From: Sulfurospirillum sp.
Lineage (GTDB): Bacteria; Campylobacterota; Campylobacteria; Campylobacterales; Sulfurospirillaceae
DNA length: 64,000 nucleotides
Reading direction: 5' to 3'
Assembly (NCBI GenBank): GCA_014859685.1
Contig: JACUTU010000006.1
Coordinates: 62,001 to 126,000, forward strand
The position numbers and the translations under genes are program-made. The notes below the pieces were generated by a model. The model saw nothing but the letters and a program-made list of their open reading frames with translations. It had not been told where the DNA came from and searched no databases. Below are positions 16,774 to 26,348 of the stretch, piece after piece (the first letter of the stretch is position 1; every line of letters starts with the position of its first letter).

Positions 16774-17106
16774 ATGCGGTTTGTTGTTTTTCTGTTTTTG
16801 TTACATGCTATTTTATTTGCAGAAGATTTTATCACAAAGATGGAATACGCAAAGATGCTCTACGCCAATCCTCGTGGCATCGGTTGCAATCTATGCCATG
16901 GACAAAAAGGCGAGGGTACTGTGATCGCAAAGTATAAAGACAAAGGTAAACAAAAAGAGTTGCGAGCGCCTGATATAACAAAGACATCAAGAGAGAAATT
17001 TCAACAAGCATTCGCATCAACACACACAGTAATGCCTCGTTATTTTTTAACAAATAATGAAATTGAAATGCTCTATTTTTATGTCACCAGTGAAGTAAAT
17101 AAATAA
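16774..17106 (+). CDS. periplasmic monohaem c-type cytochrome
   Basis: This 110-residue protein has a cleavable signal ([16 protein letters not shown]) and one haem-attachment motif CNLCH (C38, C41, H42). A Met in HTVMPRYF could be the distal ligand. It is a small electron carrier or redox sensor in the periplasm. GAGAGG lies a few bases before this ATG; an upstream in-frame ATG at 16705 would destroy the signal peptide and is rejected. The order folD | this gene-hemL matches a conserved Campylobacter neighbourhood. Confidence 0.82.
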   Translation: MRFVVFLFLLHAILFAEDFITKMEYAKMLYANPRGIGCNLCHGQKGEGTVIAKYKDKGKQKELRAPDITKTSREKFQQAFASTHTVMPRYFLTNNEIEMLYFYVTSEVNK

Positions 17107-17116
17107 AAGGAAGAAA

Positions 17117-18403
17117 ATGAATACAGAAAAAAGTAAGCAGGCATTTTTAGATGCTCAAAAAGTAATTCCAGGTGGTGTAGATTCTCCCGTTCGTGCATTT
17201 AAAAGTGTTGGTGGAACACCGCTTTTTATTCAAAAAGGCGAGGGTGCGTATCTTGTTGATATTGATGGCAATCGATATGTGGATTTTGTACAAAGTTGGG
17301 GACCGCTTATCTTTGGACATTGTGATAGCGATATAGAAGCAGCAGTAATCAAGGCTGTGAAGCAAGGCTTGAGTTTTGGCGCACCGACACAGGTTGAAAC
17401 ACTTCTTGCACGAGAGATTTGTGATCTGTTTGAAGCGATAGATAAAATCCGTTTTGTCAGTAGTGGAACTGAGGCTGTGATGAGTGCTATTAGGCTTGCA
17501 AGAGGCTTTACATGTAAAAATGATATCGTTAAATTTGAGGGCTGTTATCATGGGCATAGTGATTCGTTACTTGTACAAGCTGGTAGCGGCGCCATAACTT
17601 TTGGTACACCAAGCAGTCCCGGAGTGCCAGCCGATCTCACCAAGCACACGCTTTTGGCAAAATTTAATAATCTTGAAAGTGTTCAAAAATGTTTTGAAAA
17701 CTCAAATGATATAGCTTGTGTTATCATCGAGCCAATCGCAGGAAATATGGGCTTAGTTCCAGCTGATGAAACTTTTTTGCAAGGTTTGAGAGATCTGTGT
17801 GATGCGCACGGTGCTTTGCTTATTTTTGATGAAGTGATGAGTGGATTTCGAGCTTCACTTAAGGGTTCACAAGGTTTGGTGAGTGTTGTGCCAGATATGA
17901 TTACTTTTGGAAAAGTTATCGGGGGTGGTATGCCTGTTGGTGCTTTTGGTGGTCGTTTGGAGATTATGAATCAACTCTCACCAGATGGTCCTGTGTATCA
18001 AGCAGGAACACTCAGCGGCAATCCTGTTGCTATGAATGCCGGACTTGCAAGTCTTACAAAGATTAAATCACAAAAAGAGCTTTATCGTGATTTTGCAAGC
18101 AAATCAGCAAGGCTCACACAAGGCTTACAACAAGCCGCAAAAAAACATGGCATAAGCTTACATGTAGATAGTCGTGGCAGTATGTTTGGCTTTTTCTTCA
18201 ATGAAAATCCTGTACGCGATTTTGATGATGCACGCAGAAGCGACACCGATATGTTTGCACGATTTCATAGAGCGATGCTAGAAGAGGGATATTATTTTGC
18301 ATGTAGCCAATTTGAAACTGGATTTATCAGTGAAGCGATTACTCTTGAAATGATAGAGGAGACTATAGTTGCAGCAGATCGGGTTTTTGGAGCGATAAAA
18401 TGA
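17117..18403 (+). CDS. hemL: glutamate-1-semialdehyde 2,1-aminomutase
   Basis: This 428-residue PLP enzyme makes 5-aminolevulinate from glutamate semialdehyde in the C5 haem pathway. The opening [17 protein letters not shown], the [16 protein letters not shown] phosphate site and the PLP lysine (K266 in [16 protein letters not shown]) are diagnostic. It follows a cytochrome gene by 10 bases and overlaps the next gene by 4. Confidence 0.96.
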   Translation: MNTEKSKQAFLDAQKVIPGGVDSPVRAFKSVGGTPLFIQKGEGAYLVDIDGNRYVDFVQSWGPLIFGHCDSDIEAAVIKAVKQGLSFGAPTQVETLLAREICDLFEAIDKIRFVSSGTEAVMSAIRLARGFTCKNDIVKFEGCYHGHSDSLLVQAGSGAITFGTPSSPGVPADLTKHTLLAKFNNLESVQKCFENSNDIACVIIEPIAGNMGLVPADETFLQGLRDLCDAHGALLIFDEVMSGFRASLKGSQGLVSVVPDMITFGKVIGGGMPVGAFGGRLEIMNQLSPDGPVYQAGTLSGNPVAMNAGLASLTKIKSQKELYRDFASKSARLTQGLQQAAKKHGISLHVDSRGSMFGFFFNENPVRDFDDARRSDTDMFARFHRAMLEEGYYFACSQFETGFISEAITLEMIEETIVAADRVFGAIK

Positions 18404-18699
18404 GTACTCAAGAAGAAAAAGAACCTCGGTTTAAACAATTAGCACAGGGAAGCGAACAGCTCTCCTTGGGCGTTTCAGTCGTTGTTGCTATTTTAATGGG
18501 AACAGGACTCGGCATACTTATGAAAAATATTTTTGGCATCACATGGCTTTTGTGGGTAGGCGTTTTTTGGGGCGTGAGTGCCGCTGGACTCAATATCTAC
18601 AAAGCCTACAAGCGACAGATGCGATCATTGGAAGAGCTTAAGGATGATGTTCGTTATAAAAACTATAAACCACAAGATGATGACGATGAGGATGAATAG
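18400..18699 (+). CDS. AtpZ/AtpI-like small membrane protein
   Basis: This 99-residue protein has two transmembrane helices (about 22-41 and 46-66) with the Gly-rich pattern of AtpZ/AtpI proteins, an N-terminal polar segment and a very acidic C-terminus (DDDDEDE). The family helps assemble the F0 ring or transport ions, but no ATP synthase genes are nearby. The start overlaps the hemL stop (ATGA). Confidence 0.7.
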   Translation: MSTQEEKEPRFKQLAQGSEQLSLGVSVVVAILMGTGLGILMKNIFGITWLLWVGVFWGVSAAGLNIYKAYKRQMRSLEELKDDVRYKNYKPQDDDDEDE

Positions 18700-19180
18700 T
18701 TTTCTTTTTGTGTATCTCGTTTTTGATGTCGTGCTTATCATTTTTTCTCTTTTTAAGGGAGGATTGTGGCTTATCAATACGCAGGTTGCTTTTATCTGTT
18801 CGATGTTTATACTTTTTGCTTCTTTTAACTCTTATAAGTCGATGATTTACAAAAAACTTGCACTAGGCGAAAGCACATCGCTCAAAGATCATAGTGCGCC
18901 AAATGATGATAAATATAACTTGTATGATGAAGAACAAGAAGAAGATATGCCGGTAAACTCGGAAAAACTAACTAGTGCTAAACAGAGTTTTTCAAATCTT
19001 ATGGCAAGCTGGAGCTTTGCGCTTGGTATTTTTCGACTGCTTGCTTATGGTATTTTAGTCATTTGTATGCTTGTGCTTATTCGCAAAGATATGCTTGAGC
19101 CACTTGCTTTTTTGCTAGGGCTTGGCATTATGCCCATAGCAACACTTTATGGAGCTTTTTTACGAAGAAACGAGAGCTGA
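18692..19180 (+). CDS. conserved integral membrane protein of unknown function
   Basis: This ~162-residue protein has two N-terminal hydrophobic helices (about 5-20 and 27-45), an acidic loop (DEEQEEDMP) and two C-terminal helices. The ATG at 18692 overlaps the previous gene's stop; ATG at 18686 is an alternative. A membrane protein in this place after hemL is conserved in Campylobacter. Its 3' end overlaps the convergent PAS-like gene by 21 bases. Confidence 0.7.
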   Translation: MNSFLFVYLVFDVVLIIFSLFKGGLWLINTQVAFICSMFILFASFNSYKSMIYKKLALGESTSLKDHSAPNDDKYNLYDEEQEEDMPVNSEKLTSAKQSFSNLMASWSFALGIFRLLAYGILVICMLVLIRKDMLEPLAFLLGLGIMPIATLYGAFLRRNES

Positions 19181-19846
19181 GGTGATGATGGTAGCTTCAT
19201 TTTCCATAGTAATCGCACAATTACTTTTGAGTGCGTTTTCTTCTATGGTTTTTTGCATTGAAGCGTCCCTAAATCGCGCTTTAATGGTGATGGCAAATAT
19301 CGGGTATTTTTTATCATTGTATCTTATATATTCTCCCGTTACGAGTGAAAGTTTTGTTGTGATAGAATCTTTGGTAGCATAGGACTGGTAAATTTTATCT
19401 AAAAGTTTTGTAAATGAATCTATTTTGATGCGTATATCTGGTAAAGTAGGATCAAATTCTTTGACAAATTTTGCATCGCACCTTGTGGCTGCGACGCTGA
19501 TACATAGATCTAAAAGAGCGTAGATATTGAGCATCTCGCCATGTTCTTGCATACTTGTAAACTTTTTCGTCGGCACTTTGTAAAGTTTGATGCCGATTTG
19601 ATTTTCATCGTTATATCCAACAGTAATTGCATAAAATTTAAAAGAGCCAAAATTCAAGTCAATGATTGAAGTTTTAAACCCATAAGTATGACTTGCATAA
19701 GTTTGTACAAGCTCGTAAATCTCTTTGATACTTGCATGAGCGGTGAGGTACTGCGCTTCTTTATTGAGTGAGATTATTTTACGATCAGCATCAAAAACTA
19801 TGAAAGGATTGTAATCATACTCGATCCACGCTTTTTCGAAGGTCAC
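19160..19846 (-). CDS. PAS-like/kinase-relative protein, function unknown
   Basis: This 228-residue cytosolic protein starts with a PAS-like stretch (NPFIVFDADRKIISLNKEAQYL). Its second half resembles a dimerisation/ATPase-like remnant without a phospho-acceptor His or the N, G1 and G2 boxes. It lies 2 bases downstream of rpoD and is likely co-transcribed with it. It may be a degenerate sensor or regulatory partner; I cannot name it. Confidence 0.65.
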   Translation of the reverse strand: MTFEKAWIEYDYNPFIVFDADRKIISLNKEAQYLTAHASIKEIYELVQTYASHTYGFKTSIIDLNFGSFKFYAITVGYNDENQIGIKLYKVPTKKFTSMQEHGEMLNIYALLDLCISVAATRCDAKFVKEFDPTLPDIRIKIDSFTKLLDKIYQSYATKDSITTKLSLVTGEYIRYNDKKYPIFAITIKARFRDASMQKTIEENALKSNCAITMENEATIITSALVSS

Positions 19847-19848
19847 GC

Positions 19849-21705
19849 TTAACCTTCGATGTAGTTTTTGAGTTTTCTCCCAACTTTTGGATGTTTGAGT
19901 TTTTTGATGGCAGAACTTTCTATCTGTCGCACTCGTTCTCGTGTGACATTAAGTTCCTTGCCAATCTCTTCAAGTGTACGATCGCTCTCATCCATCATAA
20001 GCCCAAAACGCATTCTGATAACTGCCTTTTCGCGATCGTTAAGTTGATCTAGTACCTCATCTATCTGATCTTTAAGGTCACTTTTGAGGATATAATCCAT
20101 CGGTGAAAGTGAACTTTTATCTTCTACAAAATCTCCAAATTTTCCATCATCTTCATTGCCGATAGGCGCTTCAAGGCTGATTGGCTCTTTAGTTATTTTG
20201 ATAACATTTTTTACTTTATCGACACTGAGTCCAACTTCTAGAGCGATTGTATCGATGTCTGGTTCTTTTCCCTCCTCTTGGAGGTGTTTTCGGATGATTT
20301 TATTGATGCGATTAATCGTTTCTATCATATGTATAGGGATGCGAATGGTTCTAGCTTGATCTGCTATAGCTCGAGAAATGGCTTGGCGGATCCACCATGT
20401 GGCGTAAGTTGAAAATTTATATCCTTTTTTGTACTCAAATTTATCAACCGCTTTCATGAGCCCGATATTTCCCTCTTGGATGAGATCAAGAAAAGGCAAT
20501 CCTCTGTTTGTGTATCTTTTTGCAATGGATACCACAAGTCTAAGATTTGATTTTGCCATGCGTGCTTTAGACTCATCGGCGATTTTTTTACCTCGTTTGA
20601 TCTGCTCTAGCACTTCTTTAAGTCTTTCAGGCTCAAGATCAAAACTCTGTTTGCTAGCTTCTTTAGTTTGAAAAAGTTTTTTGATCTCCATGTATGTTGA
20701 AACCATTGTAGCTTCAGGCACTATAGCGATGATGTCTTCTTTGTTAAAATCAGTGATTTTTTCAAGTAATTTTTGATGATTTTTTTTCAAATTGTCATTA
20801 AAAAGCGGGAGTCTGTATTCTAGTCTCTTGAGTTCCACATCAAAAGCGTCATCACTTTTTAAGGATGTTTCCATGGATTTTACAAGTTCGTTAATGAGTT
20901 TGCTTGTTGGCCCTAATTCCATAAGGTTTTCTTTGAGAAGCTTTTTTTTGTATGCAACAGTGATATCAAAAATCATCTGTTCTTCGGGATTTTCAGGTGC
21001 ATCTGGAAGTTTTGCACTTGTTTTGAGCCAATCTTTTTTTGCTTTTTCTAAAGCTTTAAAGCTTTCCATAACTTTTTGTGTTCTTGTGTTATCTTTTTTA
21101 GAGATTTTTTTAGGCACATCATTATCTGCACTGTCTATTTCATCACTATCCTCTTCTTCATCTTCGTCGCTAGCTTCATCATCTTCAAAGTTTTTAAAAA
21201 GTTCTTTGACGCGTCTTTCTCTATTGATAAGTGCTTCCTTATAATCTAGGATAAAATCGATAAGATAGGGAACAGAACAGAATGCATCGATGATAATATC
21301 TTCACCAAATTCTATTTTTTTACTGATGTCGATCTCTTCTTCTTTGGTTAAAAGTGAGATAAGTCCCATTTCTCGCAGATACATTCTTACAGGACTATCG
21401 CTTCTAGACCATTCAAGCAGTTCTTTTTCATTGGCAAGATCAAACTCTTTTTCAAGCGCTTCATCTTGGAGTTTTTGTTGTTCAGCTGCTTTTTTCTTAG
21501 CGTCTTCGATATTTCTCATTTTGGCAATTTCAGCTGAAGTAATCAGTGTAACTTTTGATTTTTCCTTGAGCTGCATAAGTTTTTTGATGTTTGAAGTTGA
21601 GGGTTGTTTATCAAAAAGATTCATCACTCGTTCATAAGTAACAAATCCTTTTTCGTTTTCTTGAAAAAGTTCTTCAAGCTGTGTATAGAGTTCTTTGGTT
21701 GCCAT
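19849..21705 (-). CDS. rpoD: RNA polymerase primary sigma factor RpoD (sigma-70)
   Basis: This 618-residue sigma factor has region 1.1 (about 1-75), region 1.2 ([16 protein letters not shown]), an acidic Ser/Asp/Glu non-conserved insert (about 180-220) and regions 2-4. Recognisable parts are [42 protein letters not shown] and, at the end, the helix-turn-helix [19 protein letters not shown]. The ATG at 21705 follows AAGGAG. A longer frame beginning at 21801 would add 32 unlike residues and has no ribosome site. Confidence 0.96.
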   Translation of the reverse strand: MATKELYTQLEELFQENEKGFVTYERVMNLFDKQPSTSNIKKLMQLKEKSKVTLITSAEIAKMRNIEDAKKKAAEQQKLQDEALEKEFDLANEKELLEWSRSDSPVRMYLREMGLISLLTKEEEIDISKKIEFGEDIIIDAFCSVPYLIDFILDYKEALINRERRVKELFKNFEDDEASDEDEEEDSDEIDSADNDVPKKISKKDNTRTQKVMESFKALEKAKKDWLKTSAKLPDAPENPEEQMIFDITVAYKKKLLKENLMELGPTSKLINELVKSMETSLKSDDAFDVELKRLEYRLPLFNDNLKKNHQKLLEKITDFNKEDIIAIVPEATMVSTYMEIKKLFQTKEASKQSFDLEPERLKEVLEQIKRGKKIADESKARMAKSNLRLVVSIAKRYTNRGLPFLDLIQEGNIGLMKAVDKFEYKKGYKFSTYATWWIRQAISRAIADQARTIRIPIHMIETINRINKIIRKHLQEEGKEPDIDTIALEVGLSVDKVKNVIKITKEPISLEAPIGNEDDGKFGDFVEDKSSLSPMDYILKSDLKDQIDEVLDQLNDREKAVIRMRFGLMMDESDRTLEEIGKELNVTRERVRQIESSAIKKLKHPKVGRKLKNYIEG

Positions 21706-21810
21706 GAGATTTTGCTCCTTAAGCATTTTAAAAAAGGCTATATTGTACCCAAAGTTTTTTAAAAGTGAATTAAGTTCACTTACATGTACACATTTTTTCA
21801 CTCAAAAGAA

Positions 21811-21828
21811 TGGAACAAGAGTTGCTTT
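21811..21828 (+). promoter_or_regulatory. sigma-54 promoter for flgF-flgG
   Basis: TGGAACAAGAGTTGCTTT carries GG and GC exactly ten bases apart, with the surrounding TGGnAC / TTGC consensus. It ends 32 bases before the flgF start. In Campylobacter and Helicobacter the rod/hook genes are RpoN-dependent, so this fits expected regulation. Confidence 0.8.
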
Positions 21829-21859
21829 GTATAATAAAATAACGCGATATGGATATGCA

Positions 21860-22675
21860 ATGCAAAATGGATACTATGCTGCTACCGGTGCCATGGTTAC
21901 GCAGTTTAATAAGCTCAATGTTATCTCAAACAATTTAGCCAATGTAAATAGTGTTGGTTTCAAGAGAGATGATGTTGTTATTGGCGATTTTAAGAGGATC
22001 TTTCAAGAAGCTCAGGAGAATTTGCCTATAAAAAATCATACAAAAGAGGGTGCTGCATACCTCAATGCAACGCTTGATCGTGTACCACAGGTGAGTGAAC
22101 AATTCGTAGAATTTCAAGCGGGGGCACTCAAATCCACCGGTAATACGCTTGATTTTGCTCTCAAAAGAGCTGATCTGTTTTTTGTAGTTGAAACACCAAG
22201 TGGTTTAGCACTCACGCAAAATGGCTCATTTGTACTCAATGAAAAAGGCATTCTTGCAACCAAAGAAGGATATCCCGTTTTACCATCAACTTATTTTCAA
22301 AATAAACAATACATCACGCTTGATATCGAAAATAGTTTGAGTGTAGATCAATCAGGCAATATTTTTAGCGGAACTTTGGCAGATGGTGAACAGGCAAATG
22401 GAAGATTTTTTTTAGCACAACCACAAGACATCAAGGCACTCACAAAACAAGGCGATGGATTGTACCGTTTTGAAGATGTCACACAGATTCAAGATTTGCA
22501 AAATGCAGATGCAATTGCACAGGGTTTTTTGGAGATGAGCAATGTAAGTGCAATCAGAGAGATGACAGCACTTATCGAAGCACAACGGATGGTTGAGATG
22601 TATCAAAAAGTGATGACAACACATATGAATGATGTCAATAGTGACGCAATTACTAAATTAGCAGCAAAAGCATAG
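21860..22675 (+). CDS. flgF: flagellar basal-body rod protein FlgF (FlgG2-like)
   Basis: This 271-residue proximal rod subunit is exported by the flagellar type III system, so it has no signal peptide. The N-terminal rod signature MQNGYYAATGAMVTQFNKLNVISNNLANVNSVGFKRD and the C-terminal LEMSNVSAIREMTALIEAQRMVEMYQK zipper are both present. The start is set by the signature and by the sigma-54 promoter just upstream. It lies ten bases before flgG. Confidence 0.92.
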   Translation: MQNGYYAATGAMVTQFNKLNVISNNLANVNSVGFKRDDVVIGDFKRIFQEAQENLPIKNHTKEGAAYLNATLDRVPQVSEQFVEFQAGALKSTGNTLDFALKRADLFFVVETPSGLALTQNGSFVLNEKGILATKEGYPVLPSTYFQNKQYITLDIENSLSVDQSGNIFSGTLADGEQANGRFFLAQPQDIKALTKQGDGLYRFEDVTQIQDLQNADAIAQGFLEMSNVSAIREMTALIEAQRMVEMYQKVMTTHMNDVNSDAITKLAAKA

Positions 22676-22684
22676 GAGAAACAA

Positions 22685-23473
22685 ATGCTACGATCTTTAT
22701 ACACAGCAGCAACGGGCATGATAGCTCAACAAACACAGATAGATACAACTTCAAACAACATAGCAAATGTAAACACTATAGGCTATAAAAAACAGCGAGC
22801 GGAATTTGCTGATTTGATGTATCAGACGATGGAATATGCTGGAACTTCTACGAGTGCTACCACAGTTTCACCAACAGGTATTGAAGTAGGGCTTGGCGTG
22901 CGACCAACAGCTATTGCAAAGCAGTTTACGCAAGGCAATTTCAAAGAAACCGGCAATGATCTAGATATGGCGATAACCGGTAGAGGATTTTTTCAGATCC
23001 AGCTTGCTGATGGCACGACCGCTTATACTCGAAATGGTTCTTTTAAGCTAGACAATGGCGGCAATATAGTCAATTCCGATGGTTACAGACTTATCCCTGA
23101 GATTGTTGTACCAGAAGATGCTACGCAGATTTCTATCGGTATAGATGGAACAGTTTCGGTATTGCAAGCGGGTGCTACGCAGATGAATCAAATAGGGCAA
23201 ATCGAACTTGCAACTTTTATCAATCCAGCTGGTTTGCATTCTTTGGGTGATAATAATTTTATCAACACTTCAGCTTCAGGTGATGTGATAGTTGGCACTC
23301 CTGGACTCAATGGAATCGGACAAACAAGGCAACAGTTTGTAGAGATGAGTAATGTTCAGCTTGTAGAAGAGATGACGGATCTTATCACTGGACAAAGAGC
23401 GTATGAAGCAAATTCTAAAGCGATTGTAACGAGTGATGAGATGTTGCAAACCGTGAACCAGCTTAAGCGATAA
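22685..23473 (+). CDS. flgG: flagellar distal rod protein FlgG
   Basis: This 262-residue axial protein opens MLRSLYTAATGMIAQQTQID with TTSNNIANVNTIGYKK. It contains the ANDLDMAITGRGFFQ-type core (NDLDMAITGRGFFQ) and ends VEMSNVQLVEEMTDLITGQRAYEANSKAI. AGGAG precedes the ATG. With flgF it forms the rod pair under the sigma-54 promoter. Confidence 0.96.
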   Translation: MLRSLYTAATGMIAQQTQIDTTSNNIANVNTIGYKKQRAEFADLMYQTMEYAGTSTSATTVSPTGIEVGLGVRPTAIAKQFTQGNFKETGNDLDMAITGRGFFQIQLADGTTAYTRNGSFKLDNGGNIVNSDGYRLIPEIVVPEDATQISIGIDGTVSVLQAGATQMNQIGQIELATFINPAGLHSLGDNNFINTSASGDVIVGTPGLNGIGQTRQQFVEMSNVQLVEEMTDLITGQRAYEANSKAIVTSDEMLQTVNQLKR

Positions 23474-23482
23474 GTAAGTAGT

Positions 23483-23647
23483 ATGCTCCTTTTGGTTCCC
23501 ATCTTGATCATTGTTTTGAGTCTTTATCTGGTAGATTTTTTTTATTTTGCAGATACGACTCCAAAAAAAACGAAAGAGTCATCACAAAAAAGTAGAGATG
23601 CCAATCAAAGCTCACAAAATTATCTTGATAGATACATCAAAAAATGA
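23483..23647 (+). CDS. 54-residue membrane-anchored peptide upstream of azlC
   Basis: An ATG ten bases after flgG opens a 54-codon frame whose TGA overlaps the azlC ATG (ATGA). The product has one hydrophobic helix (MLLLVPILIIVLSLYLVDFF) and then a polar, Lys/Ser/Asn-rich tail ending YLDRYIKK. Its exact fit between two genes and the coupled stop/start argue that it is translated. No family is recognised and the ribosome site is weak. Confidence 0.55.
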   Translation: MLLLVPILIIVLSLYLVDFFYFADTTPKKTKESSQKSRDANQSSQNYLDRYIKK

Positions 23648-24318
23648 ATTTTTTCGCTATCGTAAAAGTTACAATTCCTGTGATGATGGGCTATGTGCCT
23701 CTAGGAATGGCATTTGGACTTTTGCTTGCTTCCTTGCTTATTCCGTGGTATTACGCTTTTTTTATGAGTGTTTTTATCTTTGCAGGTTCGGGACAATTTT
23801 TAGCCTTAAGTTTGTTTGCTTCACAAGCTACCATTTTAGAAATAGGCATAGCTTCTTTTTTACTCAATCTTCGCCATACATTTTATGGACTTTCTATGAT
23901 TTCTACTTTCAAGGAATTTACTTGGAGAAAGCATTATCTCATCTTTGGACTAACTGATGAGACATTTGCACTTTTAAAAACAAATGAATTAAGTGAGACT
24001 GATCGGGAAAAAACCTATCTCATCATCACAGCACTCAACCAGTTTTATTGGATTTTAGGGAGTGTTTTGGGGGCAGTTTTGGGAAATGTATTTCCTTTTG
24101 ACTATAAAGGCATCGAATTTTCTCTCACCGCTCTTTTTATAGTGCTTTCGATTGATTTGTATAAAAAAACAAAGTTGCATAAACCTTTTTTACTCGCACT
24201 TGTTATTGGGGTATTTGGTATGTTTGCTTTGCCAAGTGATAAGATGCTCATTTTGTCTTTAAGCATAGCTGCGGCAACACTCGTGCTATTTAAGAGGGCG
24301 CTTGAACACAATGTTTGA
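23644..24318 (+). CDS. azlC: AzlC family branched-chain amino acid exporter, large subunit
   Basis: This 224-residue inner-membrane protein opens VPVMMGYVPLGMAFGLL-like (TIPVMMGYVPLGMAFGLL) and carries GSGQFLALSLFA and NLRHTFYGLSM, the AzlC signature. With AzlD it exports branched-chain or related amino acids. It overlaps azlD by 8 bases. Confidence 0.9.
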   Translation: MNFFAIVKVTIPVMMGYVPLGMAFGLLLASLLIPWYYAFFMSVFIFAGSGQFLALSLFASQATILEIGIASFLLNLRHTFYGLSMISTFKEFTWRKHYLIFGLTDETFALLKTNELSETDREKTYLIITALNQFYWILGSVLGAVLGNVFPFDYKGIEFSLTALFIVLSIDLYKKTKLHKPFLLALVIGVFGMFALPSDKMLILSLSIAAATLVLFKRALEHNV

Positions 24319-24637
24319 AAGTAGCTATCTTATCGGATCTATTTTTGTAGCAGCGTGTGTTACTTATGCTACAAGAGCCATTCCTTTTGCTTTTTTTGCA
24401 AAGAAAAAACCATCCTCGTTGGTGAAATATTTTGAAATCAATATGCCACTTATGATCATGGTTATTCTTGTTTTCTATGCACTCAAAGATGTAAAATGGG
24501 AGGTTTATCCTTATGGACTTGCTCATATCATTGCTATAGCCATCACTTTACTTACTTATCTGCGTTTTAACAACGCTCTTTTGAGTATTTTGCTCGCTAC
24601 GGTTGCGTATATGATCAGTGTGCAGAAAATTTTTTAA
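24311..24637 (+). CDS. azlD: AzlD family transport subunit
   Basis: This 108-residue membrane protein has about four helices. The segment TYATRAIPFAFFAKK and the DVKWEV..HIIAIAITLLTYLRFNNALLSILLATVAYM end are typical of AzlD, the small partner of AzlC. The ATG at 24311 lies inside the end of azlC; a TTG nine bases earlier is also possible. Confidence 0.85.
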   Translation: MFESSYLIGSIFVAACVTYATRAIPFAFFAKKKPSSLVKYFEINMPLMIMVILVFYALKDVKWEVYPYGLAHIIAIAITLLTYLRFNNALLSILLATVAYMISVQKIF

Positions 24638-24644
24638 CATGTAA

Positions 24645-24737
24645 CTGATGTTACTGCCACTAAAGCTACGAAAAGAGTACTTTTTGAGAAAATGAGAGGT
24701 ATTTTACGAACTTTTTTACAAAAGTGTGTAAGTTTAG
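24645..24737 (+). repeat. MITE-like intergenic repeat, copy 2 (93 bp)
   Basis: Forward copy starting CTGATGTTACTGCC and ending GTAAGTTTAG. It contains the conserved core with GAGAAAATGAGAGG and the ACTTTT-TTAC-AAAAGT hairpin. No clear flanking direct repeat remains. It starts seven bases after the azlD stop. Confidence 0.78.
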
Positions 24738-24751
24738 TTAATCTGTGTTGT

Positions 24752-24757
24752 TATAAT
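24752..24757 (+). promoter_or_regulatory. -10 box for msrB-msrA
   Basis: A perfect TATAAT lies 27 bases before the msrB start, just after repeat copy 2, with a T-rich stretch upstream. The promoter is therefore immediately next to the repeat. Confidence 0.55.
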
Positions 24758-24784
24758 GCAACAAATTAATTTTGGAGCGACACT

Positions 24785-25153
24785 ATGGCATATAATGAAC
24801 TCAGCGAACAAGAACGATATATCATCGAGCAAAAAGGTACCGAACCCCCATTTAGTGGTAAATACAACAACTTTGACGCACAAGGAACCTTTACATGTAG
24901 GCGTTGCAATGCTTTGTTGTATAGATCTAGCGACAAGTTTCATTCAGGTTGCGGTTGGCCAAGCTTTGATGATGAGATAGCAGGTGCGGTGCAAAGAACT
25001 ATCGATGCAGATGGAAGACGCGTAGAGATTACATGTAAGGCTTGTGGAGGACATTTGGGGCATGTATTTACAGGTGAGGGGCTTACTGCAAACAATACCC
25101 GCCATTGTGTCAATTCTTTGAGTTTGCATTTTGTACCAAAGGAGAATTTATGA
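24785..25153 (+). CDS. msrB: peptide-methionine (R)-S-oxide reductase
   Basis: This 122-residue repair enzyme reduces the R form of methionine sulfoxide in oxidised proteins. The structural zinc pairs are CRRC and CKAC. The catalytic Cys lies in [13 protein letters not shown], and [14 protein letters not shown] and GGHLGHVF are family segments. No signal peptide, so cytosolic. GGAG precedes the ATG, and the stop overlaps the msrA start. Confidence 0.95.
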   Translation: MAYNELSEQERYIIEQKGTEPPFSGKYNNFDAQGTFTCRRCNALLYRSSDKFHSGCGWPSFDDEIAGAVQRTIDADGRRVEITCKACGGHLGHVFTGEGLTANNTRHCVNSLSLHFVPKENL

Positions 25154-25632
25154 GTCGATATGCCTATTTTGCTGGAGGATGTTTTTGGGGAGTAGAATAC
25201 TTTTTTTCACAAGTCCAAGGTGTGCAAAAAGTTCTGTGTGGTTATATGGGTGGTGCGATGGTAAATCCCACTTATGAGGATGTTTGCTATAAAAATACAG
25301 GGCATTTAGAGGTTGTACAAGTTGCGTATGATGATACGATTGTAAATTTTGAAGCATTGGCTAAACTCTTTTTTGAAATCCATGATCCAACCCAAAAAAA
25401 TGGGCAAGGGCCTGATATTGGTCAGCAATATCTCTCGTGCATTTTTTACAATGATGCAAATGAAAAAAATATCGCAAGCAATCTCATAACTTTGCTTGAA
25501 AAAAAAGGCTATGATATAGCCACCTTATTGCGTGAAGCAACAATGTTTTATCCAGCTGAAACATACCATCAACACTACTATCAAAACCATGGTAAGATGC
25601 CGTATTGCCACGCTTATACTCAAAGATTTTAA
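25150..25632 (+). CDS. msrA: peptide-methionine (S)-S-oxide reductase
   Basis: This 160-residue partner of MsrB acts on the S form. The nucleophile is C11 in [30 protein letters not shown] and [17 protein letters not shown] follow as expected. The ATG overlaps the msrB stop (ATGA), giving translational coupling, and AAGGAG precedes it. A repeat element begins eight bases after its stop. Confidence 0.95.
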   Translation: MSRYAYFAGGCFWGVEYFFSQVQGVQKVLCGYMGGAMVNPTYEDVCYKNTGHLEVVQVAYDDTIVNFEALAKLFFEIHDPTQKNGQGPDIGQQYLSCIFYNDANEKNIASNLITLLEKKGYDIATLLREATMFYPAETYHQHYYQNHGKMPYCHAYTQRF

Positions 25633-25639
25633 CTTACAT

Positions 25640-25735
25640 CTGATGTCCCTACAACCCCCTAAAGCAACGAAAAGGGTACTTTTTGAAAAATGAGAAGTAT
25701 TTACGAACTTTTTTACAAAAGTGCGTAAGGGTCAG
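25640..25735 (+). repeat. MITE-like intergenic repeat, copy 3 (96 bp)
   Basis: Forward short-form copy from CTGATGTCCC to GTGCGTAAGGGTCAG. TTACAT flanks it on both sides (25634-25639 and 25736-25741), consistent with a target duplication. The right-hand flank is itself part of a TACATGTA palindrome. Confidence 0.8.
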
Positions 25736-25810
25736 TTACATGTAAGTCGATTTTTCTATCAAAGCAAAGATTAAAAAATCGGCTTAATTATTTTTATACA
25801 CCTTTTTAGA

Positions 25811-25816
25811 TAGAAT
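25811..25816 (+). promoter_or_regulatory. candidate -10 box for leuD-leuB
   Basis: TAGAAT (within GATAGAATG, the same context as at 219-227) lies 35 bases before the leuD ATG in an AT-rich region. AAGGA near 25842 is the ribosome site. Confidence 0.45.
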
Positions 25817-25851
25817 GTACGAATTCATTTTTTAAGTTTGTAAGGATTTTT

Positions 25852-26346
25852 ATGGAAACTATAACCGCAAAAGTATGGAATTTTGGCGACAATATCGATA
25901 CTGATCTCATCATAGCAGCCCGTTATCTCAATACTTCAGACCCAGAACAATTAGCAAAGCATGTTATGGAAGATGCAGATCCTGCATTTGTGTCTAAAGT
26001 ACAAAAGGGTGATATCATCGTAGCTGGAGAAAATTTTGGCTGTGGTAGTTCAAGAGAACACGCACCGATTGCACTCAAAGCAGCTGGCGTTTCAGCAGTA
26101 GTTGCAAAAAGTTTTGCAAGAATTTTTTACAGAAATGCTTTCAATATGGGCTTGCCTATCTTTGAACTGCCACAAAGCGATGAAATACGCGAGGGACAAA
26201 CAATTCAAATAGATCCAGATCATGGAAAAATCGAAAATAAAGACACACAAAAAACCTATAAATTCACACCAATCCCTGCATTTATGCAAGAATTACTTGA
26301 GTGTGGTGGACTCATCAATTACGCAAAAAAAGAGATAAAGGCATAA
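25852..26346 (+). CDS. leuD: 3-isopropylmalate dehydratase small subunit
   Basis: This 164-residue swivel-domain subunit of isopropylmalate isomerase works in leucine synthesis. The substrate-recognition segment [18 protein letters not shown] and [15 protein letters not shown] are typical of the shorter archaeal/HacB-like type. leuC is not in the window. It is followed two bases later by leuB, so the pair is one operon. Confidence 0.92.
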   Translation: METITAKVWNFGDNIDTDLIIAARYLNTSDPEQLAKHVMEDADPAFVSKVQKGDIIVAGENFGCGSSREHAPIALKAAGVSAVVAKSFARIFYRNAFNMGLPIFELPQSDEIREGQTIQIDPDHGKIENKDTQKTYKFTPIPAFMQELLECGGLINYAKKEIKA

Positions 26347-26348
26347 GC

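Noticed and set aside
20792-21637. Long Ser/Leu-rich open frames antisense to rpoD
   Set aside because: They mirror the acidic and Lys-rich codons of rpoD, lack ribosome sites and match no family; rpoD is certain here.
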